From NCBI GenBank assembly GCA_027563935.2, contig CM050449.1, positions 79,453,178 to 79,517,177 on the forward strand: a DNA stretch of 64,000 nt, written 5' to 3'. The DNA comes from Costus lasius. Taxonomy: Eukaryota; Streptophyta; Magnoliopsida; Zingiberales; Costaceae. The translations under genes were made by a program, and so were the position numbers. Below, one piece after another: positions 37,354-50,033 of the stretch (within the stretch, counting starts at the first letter, position 1; each line of letters opens with the position of its first letter). The notes under the pieces were generated by a model. That model ran no database searches, was not told the origin of the DNA, and was given only the letters and a program-made list of their open reading frames with translations.

Positions 37354-39054
37354 TGATGGAACCCCTTTCGAGAGGGGGGGGCGAAAACCCTATTGGGGTG
37401 GCGCATAAAATTTTGCAAGCGGAAGAAGGGTTTTCATAGATCTTAATATCGCATATGATTAACTTTCAAATGTCTAGATAGATAAGAGAAGGATCCATAC
37501 CGTCGCCATCTCTTGGATGGAGTCTTGGAAGAAGAAAGCAAGAGAGATTTCCTCCAAAGGTTGTCGCACACAAGAGGAAGAAGACCAACTTCTTTGGCGC
37601 GACTTGTGCTAGCAAGGCTCCAAAGATTTCTTGATCGGTTGAAGGGATGAAGAGATGATCGCTTGGCCGAATCCTCTTGTTGTCGACCTCCACAACGCAA
37701 GCCGTGAGTCGTCTCAACCAAGAGCGAATTGAGCGAGGAGAATAGAGAGGAGGCGTTTTTCCGAACGTGGAAACGTTCCCTCTTTGAAACCGAACATTCC
37801 AAAAATAGCAATGCCTTGACTACATGCGTTATGCGTTCACCAAGTGAACCAAGCGCATCTCTCTTCTCCCATATGAACCATGCGCTCAACCCATGAGCCG
37901 GTTCAATTTCTTTGGTTCAATGATTAAACCAAATCAGCCCAAACATTAAGTCTAGATCGAATTAGACCCCAAGGTCCTAGATCTGACCATTCATCATCTG
38001 ACGCTTCTGATCTGATCGATCTAGCATCACCACTCTCGATCGAAGCTTACCGATCTCAAGCCCTAATCAATCAAACATGATCAGACCAGATCTCACTTAC
38101 AATCAGAGTTTAAATCCCTTTAAACTGAACCAAAATAATTCAGTCCACACGATCTGACTTTAGTAAGCCATATCATCAAATTGTGCGACCCTGAGGGTTT
38201 CCTTTAAATGTCGGTAACGATAACTTACGTTATCACGATCAGTGAGGGGTATCTAGCAACACATCACTGTCTCCCGATATAAAGGAAAGAGTCTTCCAAG
38301 ACTACACCCAAAACATAGCTCAAGTGTGAATCCAACTCACAAGGCAAACATGTTTCCTTTGCCACTGGATGTTCTTATTGGACAAGCGTGTCAAGCTTGT
38401 AGCTCCAATATGATGAGCATGATTAGATCAGATGAACATAGTCACCTGGGTATGGCCATACACTCTCTCAATCATCTCATCCAGGGGGCCCCTTTAGAAC
38501 ATCACTCTCCTTAAACAAGGAGACGGCAATCCTTTGTCTATCACTAGTGCCCTAACATGACTCAAGCTCACCATCCAAGATAGTCTATAATCATTATGTT
38601 TCAAATGATATTGAACTACCTCAAAACAATGACAATCATCATTTAGAAAACACAAGTGATCTCAAGTCAGAGGAAATGTGCCACTTGCAGCAATCAAGGA
38701 ATATTCACATTGTGACAAGCAATTGAATATCCTAGTAGGGTCTGTCCAGTACATCTAATGTACCCATGAGTCTACATCTTATTCCATGCTCGAAGCATCC
38801 TATAAGATTAGAACACATATTAGTCTTAACCATATCAAGGCTGTCTCATGTTCACCAAGATATATCGACTAAGGACATTATTGCATGTCAACCTAGCTGA
38901 ACAGCTTTGAGACATTACTCAGTAGTACACTTATTACAGCAGACAAGGTAACAACCTGAATAACAACTATTGCCTTTATAAACTTAAAAGTTTTTACATG
39001 ATACTCTTACAATCCCAAGGCCTCAAACATTAGCCTTAAGGGCATACCCCAACA
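37354..39054 (-). repeat. Solo LTR I (family 1) in pol of element H
   Basis: A 1701-bp LTR flanked by TCCCA at 37349-37353 and 39055-39059, with no internal domain. It sits in the integrase C-terminal coding region of H (motif KLASGKLESRS). Confidence 0.95.
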
Positions 39055-41023
39055 TCCCAGAGGCGAGCTTTTTGACATAAGCCTCGCAACCCCAGATTTT
39101 AATAAATGTCAAGCTCGGCTGTTTCCCATACCATAACTCATATGGAGTCTTTGAAACTGCCTTGGATGGCACTCGGTTTAGTACCTTTGCAGCTGTTTCC
39201 AGTGCAAATCCCCAAAAGGAGTAAGATAGAGTAGCCTGACTCATCATAGAACGAACCATATCCAGTAAGGTTCTATTTCTCCTCTCGGACACACCATTCC
39301 ATTGCGGTGTTCCTGGCGGAGTGAGCTGTGAGATAATCCCACACTCCTTCAGATAGTCAGTAAACTCTCGACTCAAGTATTCTCCACCTCGATCTGAACG
39401 AAGTGCCTTGATATTTCGGCCTAGCTGATTCTGTACTTCATTTTTGAACTCTTTGAACTTGTCAAAAGATTCACTTTTATGTCTCATTAGATAGACATAA
39501 CCATACCTACTGAAATCATCAGTAAAAGTAATGAAGTATAAATAGCCACCTCTGGCATGTTTACTAAATGGCCCACACACATCACTGTGAATGAGGTCAA
39601 GTAAACCTGAAGCCCTTTGACCTTTATTAGAAAAAGGAGACTTCATCATTTTACCCATTAAACAAGCTTTGCATGTATCAAGCTCCTCATAGGAGAATGA
39701 TCCCAGCAGTCCATGGTCATGCAACCGCTTAATGCGCTTCTTGTTAATATGGCCTAAACGACTATGCCACAGCAAGGTGCTGTCATCAGCATACTTGGCT
39801 TTCTTAATATCAATCTGTTGTATTGAAAATTCCATGTCCAACATGAATAACCCATTGTTAATTGACCCGGTAGCATAAACAATATTATCAAAAGAAATAT
39901 AACACTTTGAAATTTTGCATTCAAAGGAAAACCCTTTCCTGACAAGAGCAGGAATAGAGATAATATTCTTAGTTATGCTCGGTACAAAATAACAATTGTC
40001 CAGTTCTAATACAAGACCAGATGGTAAAGAGATGTGATAAACTCCTACAGCAACAGCAGCAACCCGTGCCCCGTTTCCAACTCGTAGGTCCACCTCATGC
40101 TGTCCCACCTGTCTTCTTCTCTTGAGTTCCTGTACATTTGAACAAATGTGAACTCCACATGCAGTGTCCAACACCCATGAAATAGAAGAAGAAACCATGA
40201 CTTCTGTCACCAAAATACCTGAGCCAGAAGCGAAAGGCTTGCTTCCCTTCTTGTCTCCTTGGAGCGCTTTACAGTCCTTTTTCCAGTGACCCAGCTGGCC
40301 ACAATGGAAACATCTGTATTCCTTTGACCGCTTTATCTTTTGCTTTAGAGCCTTGTTGTAGCTCTTGATAGGGGCTTTGCCCTTCTTCCCCTTCTTCTTG
40401 TTCCTAGAAGGAACCATTAGGACAGAGGATGAAGGCTTTCCCTTCTCAAGAGTCTGCTCTGTAGTAAGGAGCATGTTCAGTAACTCCGCCGGCGTACAGT
40501 CGATCTTGTTCATATTAAAATTAATGATGAATGGATCGAAAGAGGCCGGGAGAGACTGCAGGATGATGTCTACAACAAGCTCCTGATTGATGGTGTGTCC
40601 CAGTTTCTCTAGAGCCTCCTTGTACCCAATCATCTTGAGTACGTGAGCTCCCACTGGACTCCCTTCAGTCAGTTTGCTCTGAAAGAAAAGTTTCGTCAAG
40701 TTATAGCGTTCAGTCCTTGCCTGTGCAGCATACAGCATCTTGAGGTTTGCTATAATTTCTATAGCAGATAAATCCTCATGCTGACGCTGAAGCTCTGGCG
40801 TCATAGACGCAAGCATAAGGCAAGCGACATCAATGCTATCATTGACATGCTTCTCATAAGCTTCCCGAATCGCCCTTGTGGCGTTCGCAGCGGGTTGAGG
40901 CGGTATAGCTGTCTCGAGGACATACAGCTTCCTCTCAGCCTTAAGAACAATCTTAAGGTGTCCGTACCAGTCTGAGAACTTTTGGCCCAGCAAACTTCTC
41001 CCTTTCCAGTAGGGATCGCACAT
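39055..41023 (-). pseudogene. gag-pol: gag-protease-integrase part of gag-pol, element H, with an altered N-terminus
   Basis: A frame open from 41131 to 39023; native codons end at solo LTR I. It contains copia gag, the CCHC knuckle, LDTACG, LLWHSRLGHI and the integrase motifs HSDVCG, RSDRGGEY and SERRNR. The family gag ATG (ATGAGC in F and K) reads ACAAAT here. About 50 bases later there is one extra base (AAAAG for AAAC), so the ATG at 41021-41023 (MCDPYWKGRSLLGQ), out of frame in other copies, becomes in frame with gag. The frame is also open upstream to 41131. Whether any gag is made is unknown; pol is damaged downstream. Confidence 0.85.
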
Positions 41024-42021
41024 TGAAATTTGTGGTGTTCGTTGCTGCAGGAATCTACAACTATGCAAGAACAGCAAGGTCAGTATCAATGTTAGAATCA
41101 ATTCAGGACTTAAGAATGATTCTTTTCTCACTATTTTATCTGACTGAAAAATCCAGTAAAACAGTCCGAAAGAGTAAAACTCTTTTAGTGAGATGGGATC
41201 CAGATTTCATACTTGGTCTCCGCGTCCCGCTCAGGCGAGATAAGATGCACAGAGAGTACAAGCACTAATCTCTGGTAGGCAATCCCTGCCAATCGCCAAC
41301 CCGTGCGATTCCCCTTCATCTGGGCAATCCAGCAGACTGTGCCAACTGAGTTGGTACAACACAGTCTCTGATCCCACAGATGGTTGCCTCCATATAGCTA
41401 CCATATGCTCAATATGTAGCCTACATGGTCAAGCTGACCCGACCTACTCCCTGGACCACCACGTGCTATGCTGAGCAACGAGAAGCGATAAATCCCTTCT
41501 CTGTAACACGCAGGTGTAATCACACACCGTCTGAAGATAGATGGGCGTGCCCACTGAGTGGGTACAACACGGCCCCAACGATAGTCAGAACAATGAGGTT
41601 TCACGTCAGAAGGCTATCGTGCTTGATATTCATCTTTGGATTTTAACGGTCCTTTTATCTTCTTACTATCATGCAAATCCTATGGTGATAGCAGAAGAAT
41701 AGATCATGCAGTTACTAAATTACTTAAACAGTAAATTAAAAGCATGATGATCTTATGTGGTAAAAGCCCATTAAGACTAAGTAAGACCTTAATTAACTTA
41801 AGTCTTCACTTGAGCTCTTCATGGGTCTTTAGCATTTCATCTGGCCCAACCCGGGCCCAAACGCCCTGTGCAGCTGAGATGCGCCCACCAGATAAGATGC
41901 GCCTGTCCTAGAGTCGAACCCTAGACCTCCCACTGGTGAAGCCACTTGCTGCATGCGCCTCTGCCATGTGTGCTCTGTGCTCATGTCTGATTAAATTACA
42001 ATTTAATCTATCTAGACATGA

Positions 42022-42118
42022 TTGACACGCAGGTCAATTACACTTTATAAATTAATTAAAAATGTGATGCGCAGATCACAATAAAGAATTTACAAATAAT
42101 AATCCAGGCACGCAGGCC
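42022..42118 (-). promoter_or_regulatory. Trio of CTGCG-loop inverted repeats, leader H
   Basis: Minus strand: GGC-CTGCGT-GCC (42107-42118), GTGAT-CTGCGC-ATCAC (42064-42079), TTGAC-CTGCGT-GTCAA (42022-42037). Confidence 0.6.
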
Positions 42119-42828
42119 CCAGCACAGCACACATTAAATTTGGGCAGCCCACATAAGATGAAATAAACACTCATCATGTTATACAAACATCAAGTGATCC
42201 AATCAAGAAAATAAAATTTTTCAAAAATCCCATTGGCTTCATTTTATTTCCTTATGTGCCCTACTACCTTACAACGGTCCATTAATAGGGATCCACTCAT
42301 CAGACCTAGTCAGACCCCCTGCCCTTGCATGCACCAATTCATAACCGACTTGAGTCGACCTCATGGTCAACAATGCATGCGTTAAGGGCTGAACGTCCCT
42401 CATGAGTTCTGGCAAGCGGGTGTGACCCCGGGCCTTCATCATGAGCGTTCACTGGTTGTCTCAATCAGACATCGCTACACGCCTTTCTGCAGTCGACCAA
42501 TAGCCACCACATGCTTGCGCATAGGTGCCATCTGGTCGACCCATCTAGGCTGTCAGATGGTCTGATCAGACTGTTGGGTCTATACTGGACGATGACTTCA
42601 ACCCTAATAACCCGTCTAAGATTTTAAAGCAGGCACTTAGATCTAATGGATGCGCACAAGATAAGTTTTGTTTTTGACAAAAATAGCAACATGCGCCAAA
42701 CATCATACATGCACCAACAAGTAATAAACATACATCTAGTTTCGCATGATGACTTATACCTTTAGATCTACTCTTAAGCGCAAATAAAGATCACTATAAG
42801 CAATCATATGAATCATACAAGGAACTAT

Positions 42829-42840
42829 GCTCTGATACCA
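42829..42840 (-). promoter_or_regulatory. Primer binding site, element H
   Basis: Minus-strand TGGTATCAGAGC, two bases from the 5' LTR end. Confidence 0.93.
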
Positions 42841-42842
42841 AT

Positions 42843-44525
42843 TGAAAGTTCCATTAAGGGGGAAACCCTAATCATGCAGATATTTTCTCAAGGCGGAATC
42901 TAGGGTTTCCTAGGATCGCATGTATGAACATATGATCAACTTAACATTTTGTATAGATCTAGTGAGAGATCATACCATTGCCATTGCTTTGGATGACGAC
43001 TTGGAAGCAAAGAGGCGTGTGCTTCTTCTCCAAAGGCAATCGCACACAAGACGAGAGATGGCTACTCCTTGGCGTTCCTTGTGCTAGCAAAGCTCCAAGG
43101 TCTCCTAATCGCGTGAAGGAGATTGAGATGATCTCTAGGCTTTGTCAAGTCCTCTCCTTGGCGTAAAACCCACACTACTCGAGAGAGAAGTCGAGAGGAA
43201 GAGGCGAGAGGAGAAAAAGAGATGCACACCCGAACGAATGTGGAGGCGTTATCTATTTTGGAAAGCATGACTTCCAAAAATAGCAAGCCCTTAACATCAT
43301 GCGTTCATGCGTTCACTCCAAGTGAACGATCGCATTTTTCTTCTCCCCTTGAACCAAGCGCTCATTTGATGAACCTAGTTCAATTGAATTTGGTTCAAGG
43401 ACCAAATCAAACCAAGCCTTGGTCTAGATCAAATTAAACCATAAGGCTCAAGATCTAACCATTCATCTCTTGATGCTCTTGATCTCATCGATCTAGCATC
43501 AATTCTCTCGATCGAAGCTTACCGATCACAAGCCCTAATCAATCAAACATGATCAAACCAGATCTCACTTACAATCAGAGTTTAAATCCCTTTAAACTGA
43601 ACCAAAACAATTCAGTCCACACGATCTGACTTAAGTAAGCCATATCATCAAATTGTGCGACCCTAAGGGTTTCCTTTAAATGTCGGTAACGATAACTTAC
43701 GTTATCATGATCAGTGAGGGGTATCTAGCAACACATCACTGTCTCCCGATATAAAGGAAAGAGTCTTCCAAGACTACACCCAAACCATAGCACAAGTGTG
43801 AACCCAAGTCACTTGACATATATGTTTCCTTTGCCACTGGATGTTCTTATTGGACAAGCGTGTCAAGCCTGTAATTACAATATGATGAGAATGATTAGAT
43901 CAGATGAACATAGTCATCTAGGTATGGCCATACACTTTCTCAATCATCTCATCCAGGGGGCCCCAACAGAACATCACACTCCAAACATGGAGACGGCAAT
44001 CCTATATCTATCACTAGTGCCCTAACATGACTCATGCTCATTATCCAAGATAGTCTATAACCATTATGTTTCAAATGATATTGAACTACTTCAAAACAAT
44101 GCCAATCATCATTTAGAAACACAAGTAATCTCAAGTCAGAGGAAATATGCCACTTGTTTGCATACAAGGATTATTCACATTGTGACAAGCAATCGAATAT
44201 CCTAAGTAGGGTCTGTCCAGTACATCCAATGTACCCATGAGTCTACATCTTATTCCATGCTCGAAGCATCCTATAAGATTAGAACACATATTAGTCTCAA
44301 TCATATCAAGGCTGTCTCATGTTCACCAAGATATCTCGACTAAGGACATGACAGCATGTCAGCCAAGCTGAACAGCATTGAGACATTATTCAGAAGCACA
44401 CTTATTGGAGCAGACAATGTAACAAACTGAATAACAACCATTGCCTTTATAAACATAAAAGTTTATACATGAGACTGAAAGAATCCCAAGGCCTCAAACA
44501 TTAGCCTTAAGGGCATACCCCAACA
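42843..44525 (-). repeat. 5' LTR of element H (family 1)
   Basis: 1683 bp, closely similar to the 3' LTR pieces at 22972-24352 and 35112-35420, with scattered differences. It is bounded outside by ATAAT (44526-44530). Confidence 0.94.
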
Positions 44526-44530
44526 ATAAT

Positions 44531-45249
44531 ACCTTCCAGGAAGATATGGTCTGACTCTCATGAAGATGCTATGTCCTATGACACAGCTGGAGAGTAGTAA
44601 CATGGGTCTAAAATCCTGATACATTGGGTATAGGATAGATTATGTTTTATGTAATATACACAAGACCATTTGTGGCAGATGCTTGGAGCATAGCCAGCAA
44701 GTTTCAATCAGATCCTAGTGTTTGACACTGGATAGCTGTGAAAGCAATCCTTATATATACTTGGGAAGTACAAAGGATTGAGCTATAGTTTGTGATAGAC
44801 ATGAAGAATTTTGTGTACAGGGGTACACTGACACTTCGTTCCAGTCTAATGACTATTGATCACAGCCAGGATTTGCATTTTGCCTTGTTGTGATGTTGTG
44901 TGCTAGAAGAGCATTAGACAAACCATAGTGGCAAATTCTACAATTAAGGCTGAGTACATTGCAGCTTCTTGTGGTAGCCAAGGAAGTAGCTTCATTTACT
45001 TGAACTTGATTTAGTTCCTGGTGCTCGATGGTCCAATATAATTCTTATTGGGGCCATAGCATGGAACTTAGCACTCAAGTATGTACTGCAGCAATATCGT
45101 CTGATCTTAGAGATCATGAATAAAGATGATGATTCAAATTTGTTTAAATAAACACATATAGCAATCTGGAAAAACCCACTGACATAGCCTATGGCGCAGC
45201 GGAAGCTAAATAAGTTATACTAGAGACATAGGAACTCATTAAACATCAG
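44531..45249 (+). pseudogene. RT/RNase H remnant of element M
   Basis: Plus-strand continuation of M after H. Fragments read like family 1 IMYAMLCTRPDVAYGLS (around 44620-44700), GYTDASFQSD (around 44820-44850) and STTEAEYVAAS (around 44935-44970). Stops and shifts are frequent and no frame survives. Confidence 0.7.
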
Positions 45250-46496
45250 TTGCCCTTGGTCAGACTTTGTTTGAATGTACTTTGATAGAACTATTATTCT
45301 CTATAAAGGCATGGTCGTTATTATGCAGACTTTTCTACCTACGTTGATCTATAGAGTTGCATAAATAATGTCCCAGGAGTTTGGTTGGATCCATTCTCTA
45401 AAGCTATCCCTAGTCAAGGTACCTTAGGAGATATGGGACAGCTTTGGTACATGTGAGACTGGTGTATGAGCTGGTTAGGTGCGGGGCACAGTAACGTAGA
45501 CATACAGGTGCATTGGATGCACTGGAGTGACCCACCATGAGGATTGACTTGTCTAGTCAACAAGTCAATCTCACATGCAAGAAGTTTGCATTGATCCTTA
45601 TACTTGAGGTATTCATGTCTAGATTTGATGATGGATATGCTTTGATGCAGTCTTACGTCTCTCCGTAATTGGGAGACTAAAACGACTGTCATTGGGCATG
45701 TCATAAGTCATGTAAAGACATGAATGACCAACAGTAGGATTTGCCCCTTCCTTCAGAGGAAGAATGATATCCACTCGGGGTGCCCCACCTCATTGGTGCA
45801 TGATAGGAATGTGTGGCCACACTGGTTGAGTCATGACCAATAGATTGGATTGATAAACATGAGACTAATCCAATGGCAGGATATCAGTTCAGGCAAAGGG
45901 ATATATATAACGCATGGGAATCCTTGTTGCTTGTTTAGGAGTTGTTGCCATATGACTTAAGTCCTATGACATGGGTAGTAGTGATGTGTTGCTAGATACC
46001 CCTCACTACTTATGATGTTTACATCATTGTCATCATCATATGGATCCTACGGGGTCACACGCAATAGACTCTTGACGTTGCTTTAATCAGAAGCCTTAGG
46101 ATCAAGTTATTGGATAACTTGGATCAGTTCGGAAGATTTCATCAGCGCCAATGGGCCTGATGAGATGGAAGAAACTTATTAGGGTCAACTTCCATTTTTG
46201 GCATATGGACCAAATTAACCGTGGTTAGCCTCATTTGACCGTGGGTTAAATTGGATTGGATCTAGTTACATGGTCAGCATGCATAATGGACCTTAGGCCA
46301 AGCCCATTTCTTAATGGGGCTTGCTAATAAGTTGTAATCTGAACCCAAGAGGCTAAAAGGGTATAATGGGGATGAAATAATGGGATAGGCGCTTATAGAT
46401 TCCTAGTTGGACTAGGATTTGCGCTAATGCCATATTTGGTATCTCCTAAGTGATTGATTCAAATTGGATTTGAATTTAATCACTTAAAATAATTAG
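45250..46496 (+). repeat. 3' LTR of element M (family 2), left part
   Basis: From about 45270 this matches the reverse of E 5' LTR sequence (TTTGAATGTACTTTGATA and onward). The first 20-30 bases are degraded, so the exact start is uncertain. It carries AGTAGTGA/TCACTACT (45977-46010). It is interrupted by P at 46496, with ATTAG (46492-46496) as one target duplication copy. Confidence 0.75.
45977..46025 (+). promoter_or_regulatory. Double inverted repeat, M LTR
   Basis: AGTAGTGA (45977-45984), loop TGTGTTGCTAGATACCCC (45985-46002), TCACTACT (46003-46010), then GATGT-TT-ACATC (46014-46025). It is the family 2 form of the motif also found in family 1. Confidence 0.55.
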
Positions 46497-48178
46497 TGTT
46501 GGGGTATGCCCTTAAGGCTAATGTTTGAGGCCTTGGGATTATTTCAGTATCATGTATAAACTCTATGTTTATAAAGGCAATGGTTGTTATTCAGGTTGTT
46601 GCATCATTTGCTGCAATATGTATACTTCTGAATAATGTCTCAATGCTGTTCAGCTTGGCTGACTTGCAGTTTTGTCCTTAGTCGAGATATCTTGGTGAAC
46701 ATGAGACAGCCTTGATATGATTGAGACTAATATGTGTTCTAATCTTATAGGATGCTTTGAGCATGGAATAAGATGTAGACTCATGGGTACATTGGATGTA
46801 CTGGACAGACCCTACTTAGGATATTCAATTGCTTGTCACAATGTGAATAATCCTTATATGCAAACAAGTGGCATATTTCCTCTGACTTGAGATCACTTGT
46901 GTTTCTAAATGATGATTGGCATTGTTTTGAGGTAGTTCAATATCATTTGAAACATAATGGTTATAGACTATCTTGGATAGTGAGCATGAGTCATGTTAGG
47001 GCACTAGTGATGGATATAGGATTGCCGTCTCCCTGATTGGAGTGTGATGTTCTATAGGGGCCCCCTGGATGAGATGATTGAGAAAGTGTATGGCCATACC
47101 CAGATGACTATGTTCATCTGATCTAATCATTCTCATCATATTGGAATTACAGGCATGACACGCTTGTCCAATAAGAACATCTAGTGGCAAAGGAAACACA
47201 TATGTCAAGTGACTTGGGTTCACACTTGTGCTGTGGTTTGGGTGTAGTCTTGGAAGACTCTTTCCTTTATATTGGGAGACAGTGATGTGTTGCTAGATAC
47301 CCCTCACTGATCGTGATAACGTAAGTTATCGTTACCGACATTTAAAGGAAACCCTTAGGGTCGCACAATTTGATGATATAGCTTACTTGAGTCAGATCGT
47401 GTTGACTGAATTGTTTTGGTTCAGTTTAATGGGATTTAAACTCTGATTGTAAATGAGATCTGGTCTGATCATGTTTGATTGATTAGGGCTTGAGATCGGT
47501 AAGCTTCGATCTAGAGATTGGATGCTAGATCGGTGAGATCAAGAGCATCAAGAGATGAATGGTCAGATCTTGAGCCTTTTGGTTTAATGTGATCTGGATC
47601 AAGGCTTGGCTTAATTTGGTCCTTGAACCAAATGAAATGGACCGGCTCATCAAGTGAGCGCATGGTTCAAGGGGAGAGGAAATTGCGATCGTTCACTTGG
47701 TGTGAACACATGATCGCATGTGGTGGCTTGCTATTTTTAGAAGCCATGATCTCAAAATGAGACCACGCCTCACGTTCGAATAGGTCTCCCTATTCTCGCC
47801 TCTCGCCCCCTGGCTCACTACGACTCACTCTCGTGTGTGAGTGTTGACGACAAGAGAAGGATTCGACCAAGCAAGAAAGATCATCTCTTCTCCCTTCATT
47901 CGATCAGGAGATCTTGGATCCTTGCTAGCACAAGGAGCAACAAGAAAGTAGGCGATCTATCACCTTGTGTGCGCACGCTTTGGAGGAGAACCACTTTGTT
48001 CTCTGCTTCCAAGACGCCATCCAAGAAATGGCATCGGTATGAATTTTCTTCTGTATACAAGTTTTTAAGAAGTTGATCATATGACATGCATGCGATTCCT
48101 TTAGAAACCCTTGCTTCCGCCCATGCAAGTTTTATATCTGCATGATTAGGGTTTCCCTTCCCCATTAGGGAACTTTCA
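46497..48178 (+). repeat. 5' LTR of element P (family 1)
   Basis: 1682 bp, TGTTGGGGTATGCCC to TTTCA. It is closest by eye to the P 3' LTR at 60365 (shared GGCCTTGGGATTAT and TATAAAGGCAATGG variants). Confidence 0.92.
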
Positions 48179-48180
48179 AT

Positions 48181-48192
48181 TGGTATCAGAGG
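48181..48192 (+). promoter_or_regulatory. Primer binding site, element P (one mismatch)
   Basis: TGGTATCAGAGG: the last base differs from TGGTATCAGAGC in the other elements. Eleven of 12 positions still match initiator tRNA-Met. Confidence 0.85.
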
Positions 48193-50033
48193 CAAGTTCC
48201 TTGTATGTTTCATATGATTGCTTATTGTGATCCTTGTTTGCGCCTAAGATTAGATCTAATCGTTATCTTCATGCGAAACTTCATGCTCTTTTTAACATTA
48301 GATGTATGTTGGCGCATGTCTCTATGATTGGCGCTTGTTGTATGGTTTTTCTCAAAACATGACTTGCGCGCCCCTCATTAGATCTAAGCGCTTGCTGTAA
48401 AACCTTAGACGGGTTATTAGGGTTGAAGTCATCGTCCAGTCTAGACCCAACAGTCTGATCAGACTATCTGACAGCCTAGATGGGTCGACCAGATGGCACC
48501 TATGCGCAAGCATGAGGTGGCTATTGGTCGACTGCTGAAAGGCGTGTAGCGATGTCTGATTGAGACAACCAGATGAACGCTCATGATTAAGGCCCGGGGT
48601 CACACCCGCTTGCCAGAACTCATGAGGGACGTTCAGCCTTCACGCATGCATAGTTGACCATAAGGTCGACTCAAGTCGGTTATGACTTGGTGCATGCAAG
48701 GGCAGTGGGTCTGACTAGGTCTGATGAGTGGATTCCTATTAATGGACCGTTGTAAGGTAGTAGGGCACATAAGGAAATAAAAAGAAGCCAATGGGTTTTT
48801 CAAAAAAAAAATTTATTTTCTTGATTGGATCACATGATGTTTGTATAACATGATGAGTGTTTATTTAATCTTATGTGGGCTGCCTAAATTTAATGTGTGC
48901 TATGCTGGGGCCTGCGTGCCTGGATGATTTTTTGTAAATTATTATTGTGATCTGCGCATCACATTTTAATTAATTTATAAAGTGTAATTGACCTGCGTGT
49001 CAATCATGTCTAGATAGATTAAATTGTAATTTAATCAGACATGAGCACAGAGCACACTTGGCAGAGGCGCATGCAGCAAGTGGCTTCACCAGTGGGAGGT
49101 CTAGGGTTCGACTCTAGGACAGGCGCATTTTACTTGGTGGGCGCACCTGAGCTGCAATGGGCGCTTGGGCCTGGGTTGGGCCAGAGGAAATGCTAAAGAC
49201 CCATGAAGAGCTCAAGTGAAGACTTAAGTGAATTAAGGTCTTACTTAGGCTTAATGGGCTTTTACCACATAAGATCATCATGCTTTTATTTACTGTTTAA
49301 GTAATTTTATAACTGCATGATCTTTTCTTCTGCTATCACCATAGGATTTGAATTATAGTAAGAAGATAAAAGGACCGTTAAAATCCAACGTTAAATATCA
49401 AGCACGATAGCCTTCTGACGCGAAACCTCACTGTTCTGACTATCGTTGGGGCCGTGTTGTACCCACTCAGTGGGCACGCCCATCTATCTTCAGACGGTGT
49501 GTGATTACACCTGCGTGTTACTGAGAAGGGATTTATCGCTTCTCGTTGCTCAGCATAGCACGTGGTGGTCCAGGGAGTAGGTCGGGTCAGCTTGACCATG
49601 TAGGCTACATACTGAGCATATGGTAGCCATATGGAGGCAGCCATCTGTGGGATCAGAGACTGTGTTGTACCAACTCAGTTGGTACAGTCTGCTGGATTGC
49701 CCAGATGAAGGGGAATCGCACGGGTTGGCGATTGGCAGGGATTGCCTACCAGAGATTAGTGCTTGTACTCTCTGTGCATCTTATCTCGCCTGAGCGGGAC
49801 GCGGAGACCAAGTATGAAATCTGGATCCCATCTCACTAAAAGAGTTTTACTCTTTCGGGCTGTTTTGCTGGATTTTTCAGCCAGATAAAATAGTGAGAAA
49901 AGAATCATTCTTAAGTCCTGAATTGATTCTAACATTGATACTGACCTTGCTGTTCTTGCATTGTTGTAGATTACTGCAGCAACGAACACCACAGCGTTCA
50001 ATGTGCGATCCCTACTGGAAAGGGAGAAGTTTG
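48193..50033 (+). other. Leader of element P and a start-less gag fragment
   Basis: A leader of about 1.8 kb homologous to H. It ends in CAGCAACGAACACC followed by ACAGCG where F and K have ATGAGC, so the gag start codon is missing, as in H. About 14 further gag codons follow (to AGGGAGAAGTTTG at 50033) before the K LTR begins. Confidence 0.82.
48909..49003 (+). promoter_or_regulatory. Trio of CTGCG-loop inverted repeats, leader P
   Basis: GGC-CTGCGT-GCC (48909-48920), GTGAT-CTGCGC-ATCAC (48947-48962), TTGAC-CTGCGT-GTCAA (48988-49003). Confidence 0.6.

Larger units (their letters stand above)
41034..42842 (-). other. Untranslated leader of element H
   Basis: About 1.81 kb, homologous to the other family 1 leaders. 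The 75-codon frame of A, F and K is not preserved here. The CTGCG trio is present at 42022-42118. Confidence 0.85.
22972..44525 (-). mobile_element. Element H: complete family 1 copia element with nested insertions
   Basis: On the minus strand: 5' LTR 42843-44525, primer binding site, leader 41034-42842, gag-pol 39055-41033 and 35441-37353, polypurine tract, and 3' LTR 22972-24352 plus 35112-35420. The flanking duplication is ATAAT (22967-22971, 44526-44530). Solo LTR G (itself carrying F) splits the 3' LTR and solo LTR I splits pol. With H, P forms a sub-group lacking the usual gag ATG. Confidence 0.93.
22418..46496 (+). mobile_element. Element M: outermost, decayed family 2 copia retrotransposon (visible part)
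   Basis: M is split into 22418-22971 and 44531-46496 by element H. Its 3' LTR (from about 45250) is interrupted at 46496 by P. Its 5' LTR and most of its leader lie left of E, outside the window. Many stops and a large internal deletion mark it as the oldest layer. The LTR resumes, if at all, beyond the right edge of the window. Confidence 0.75.
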
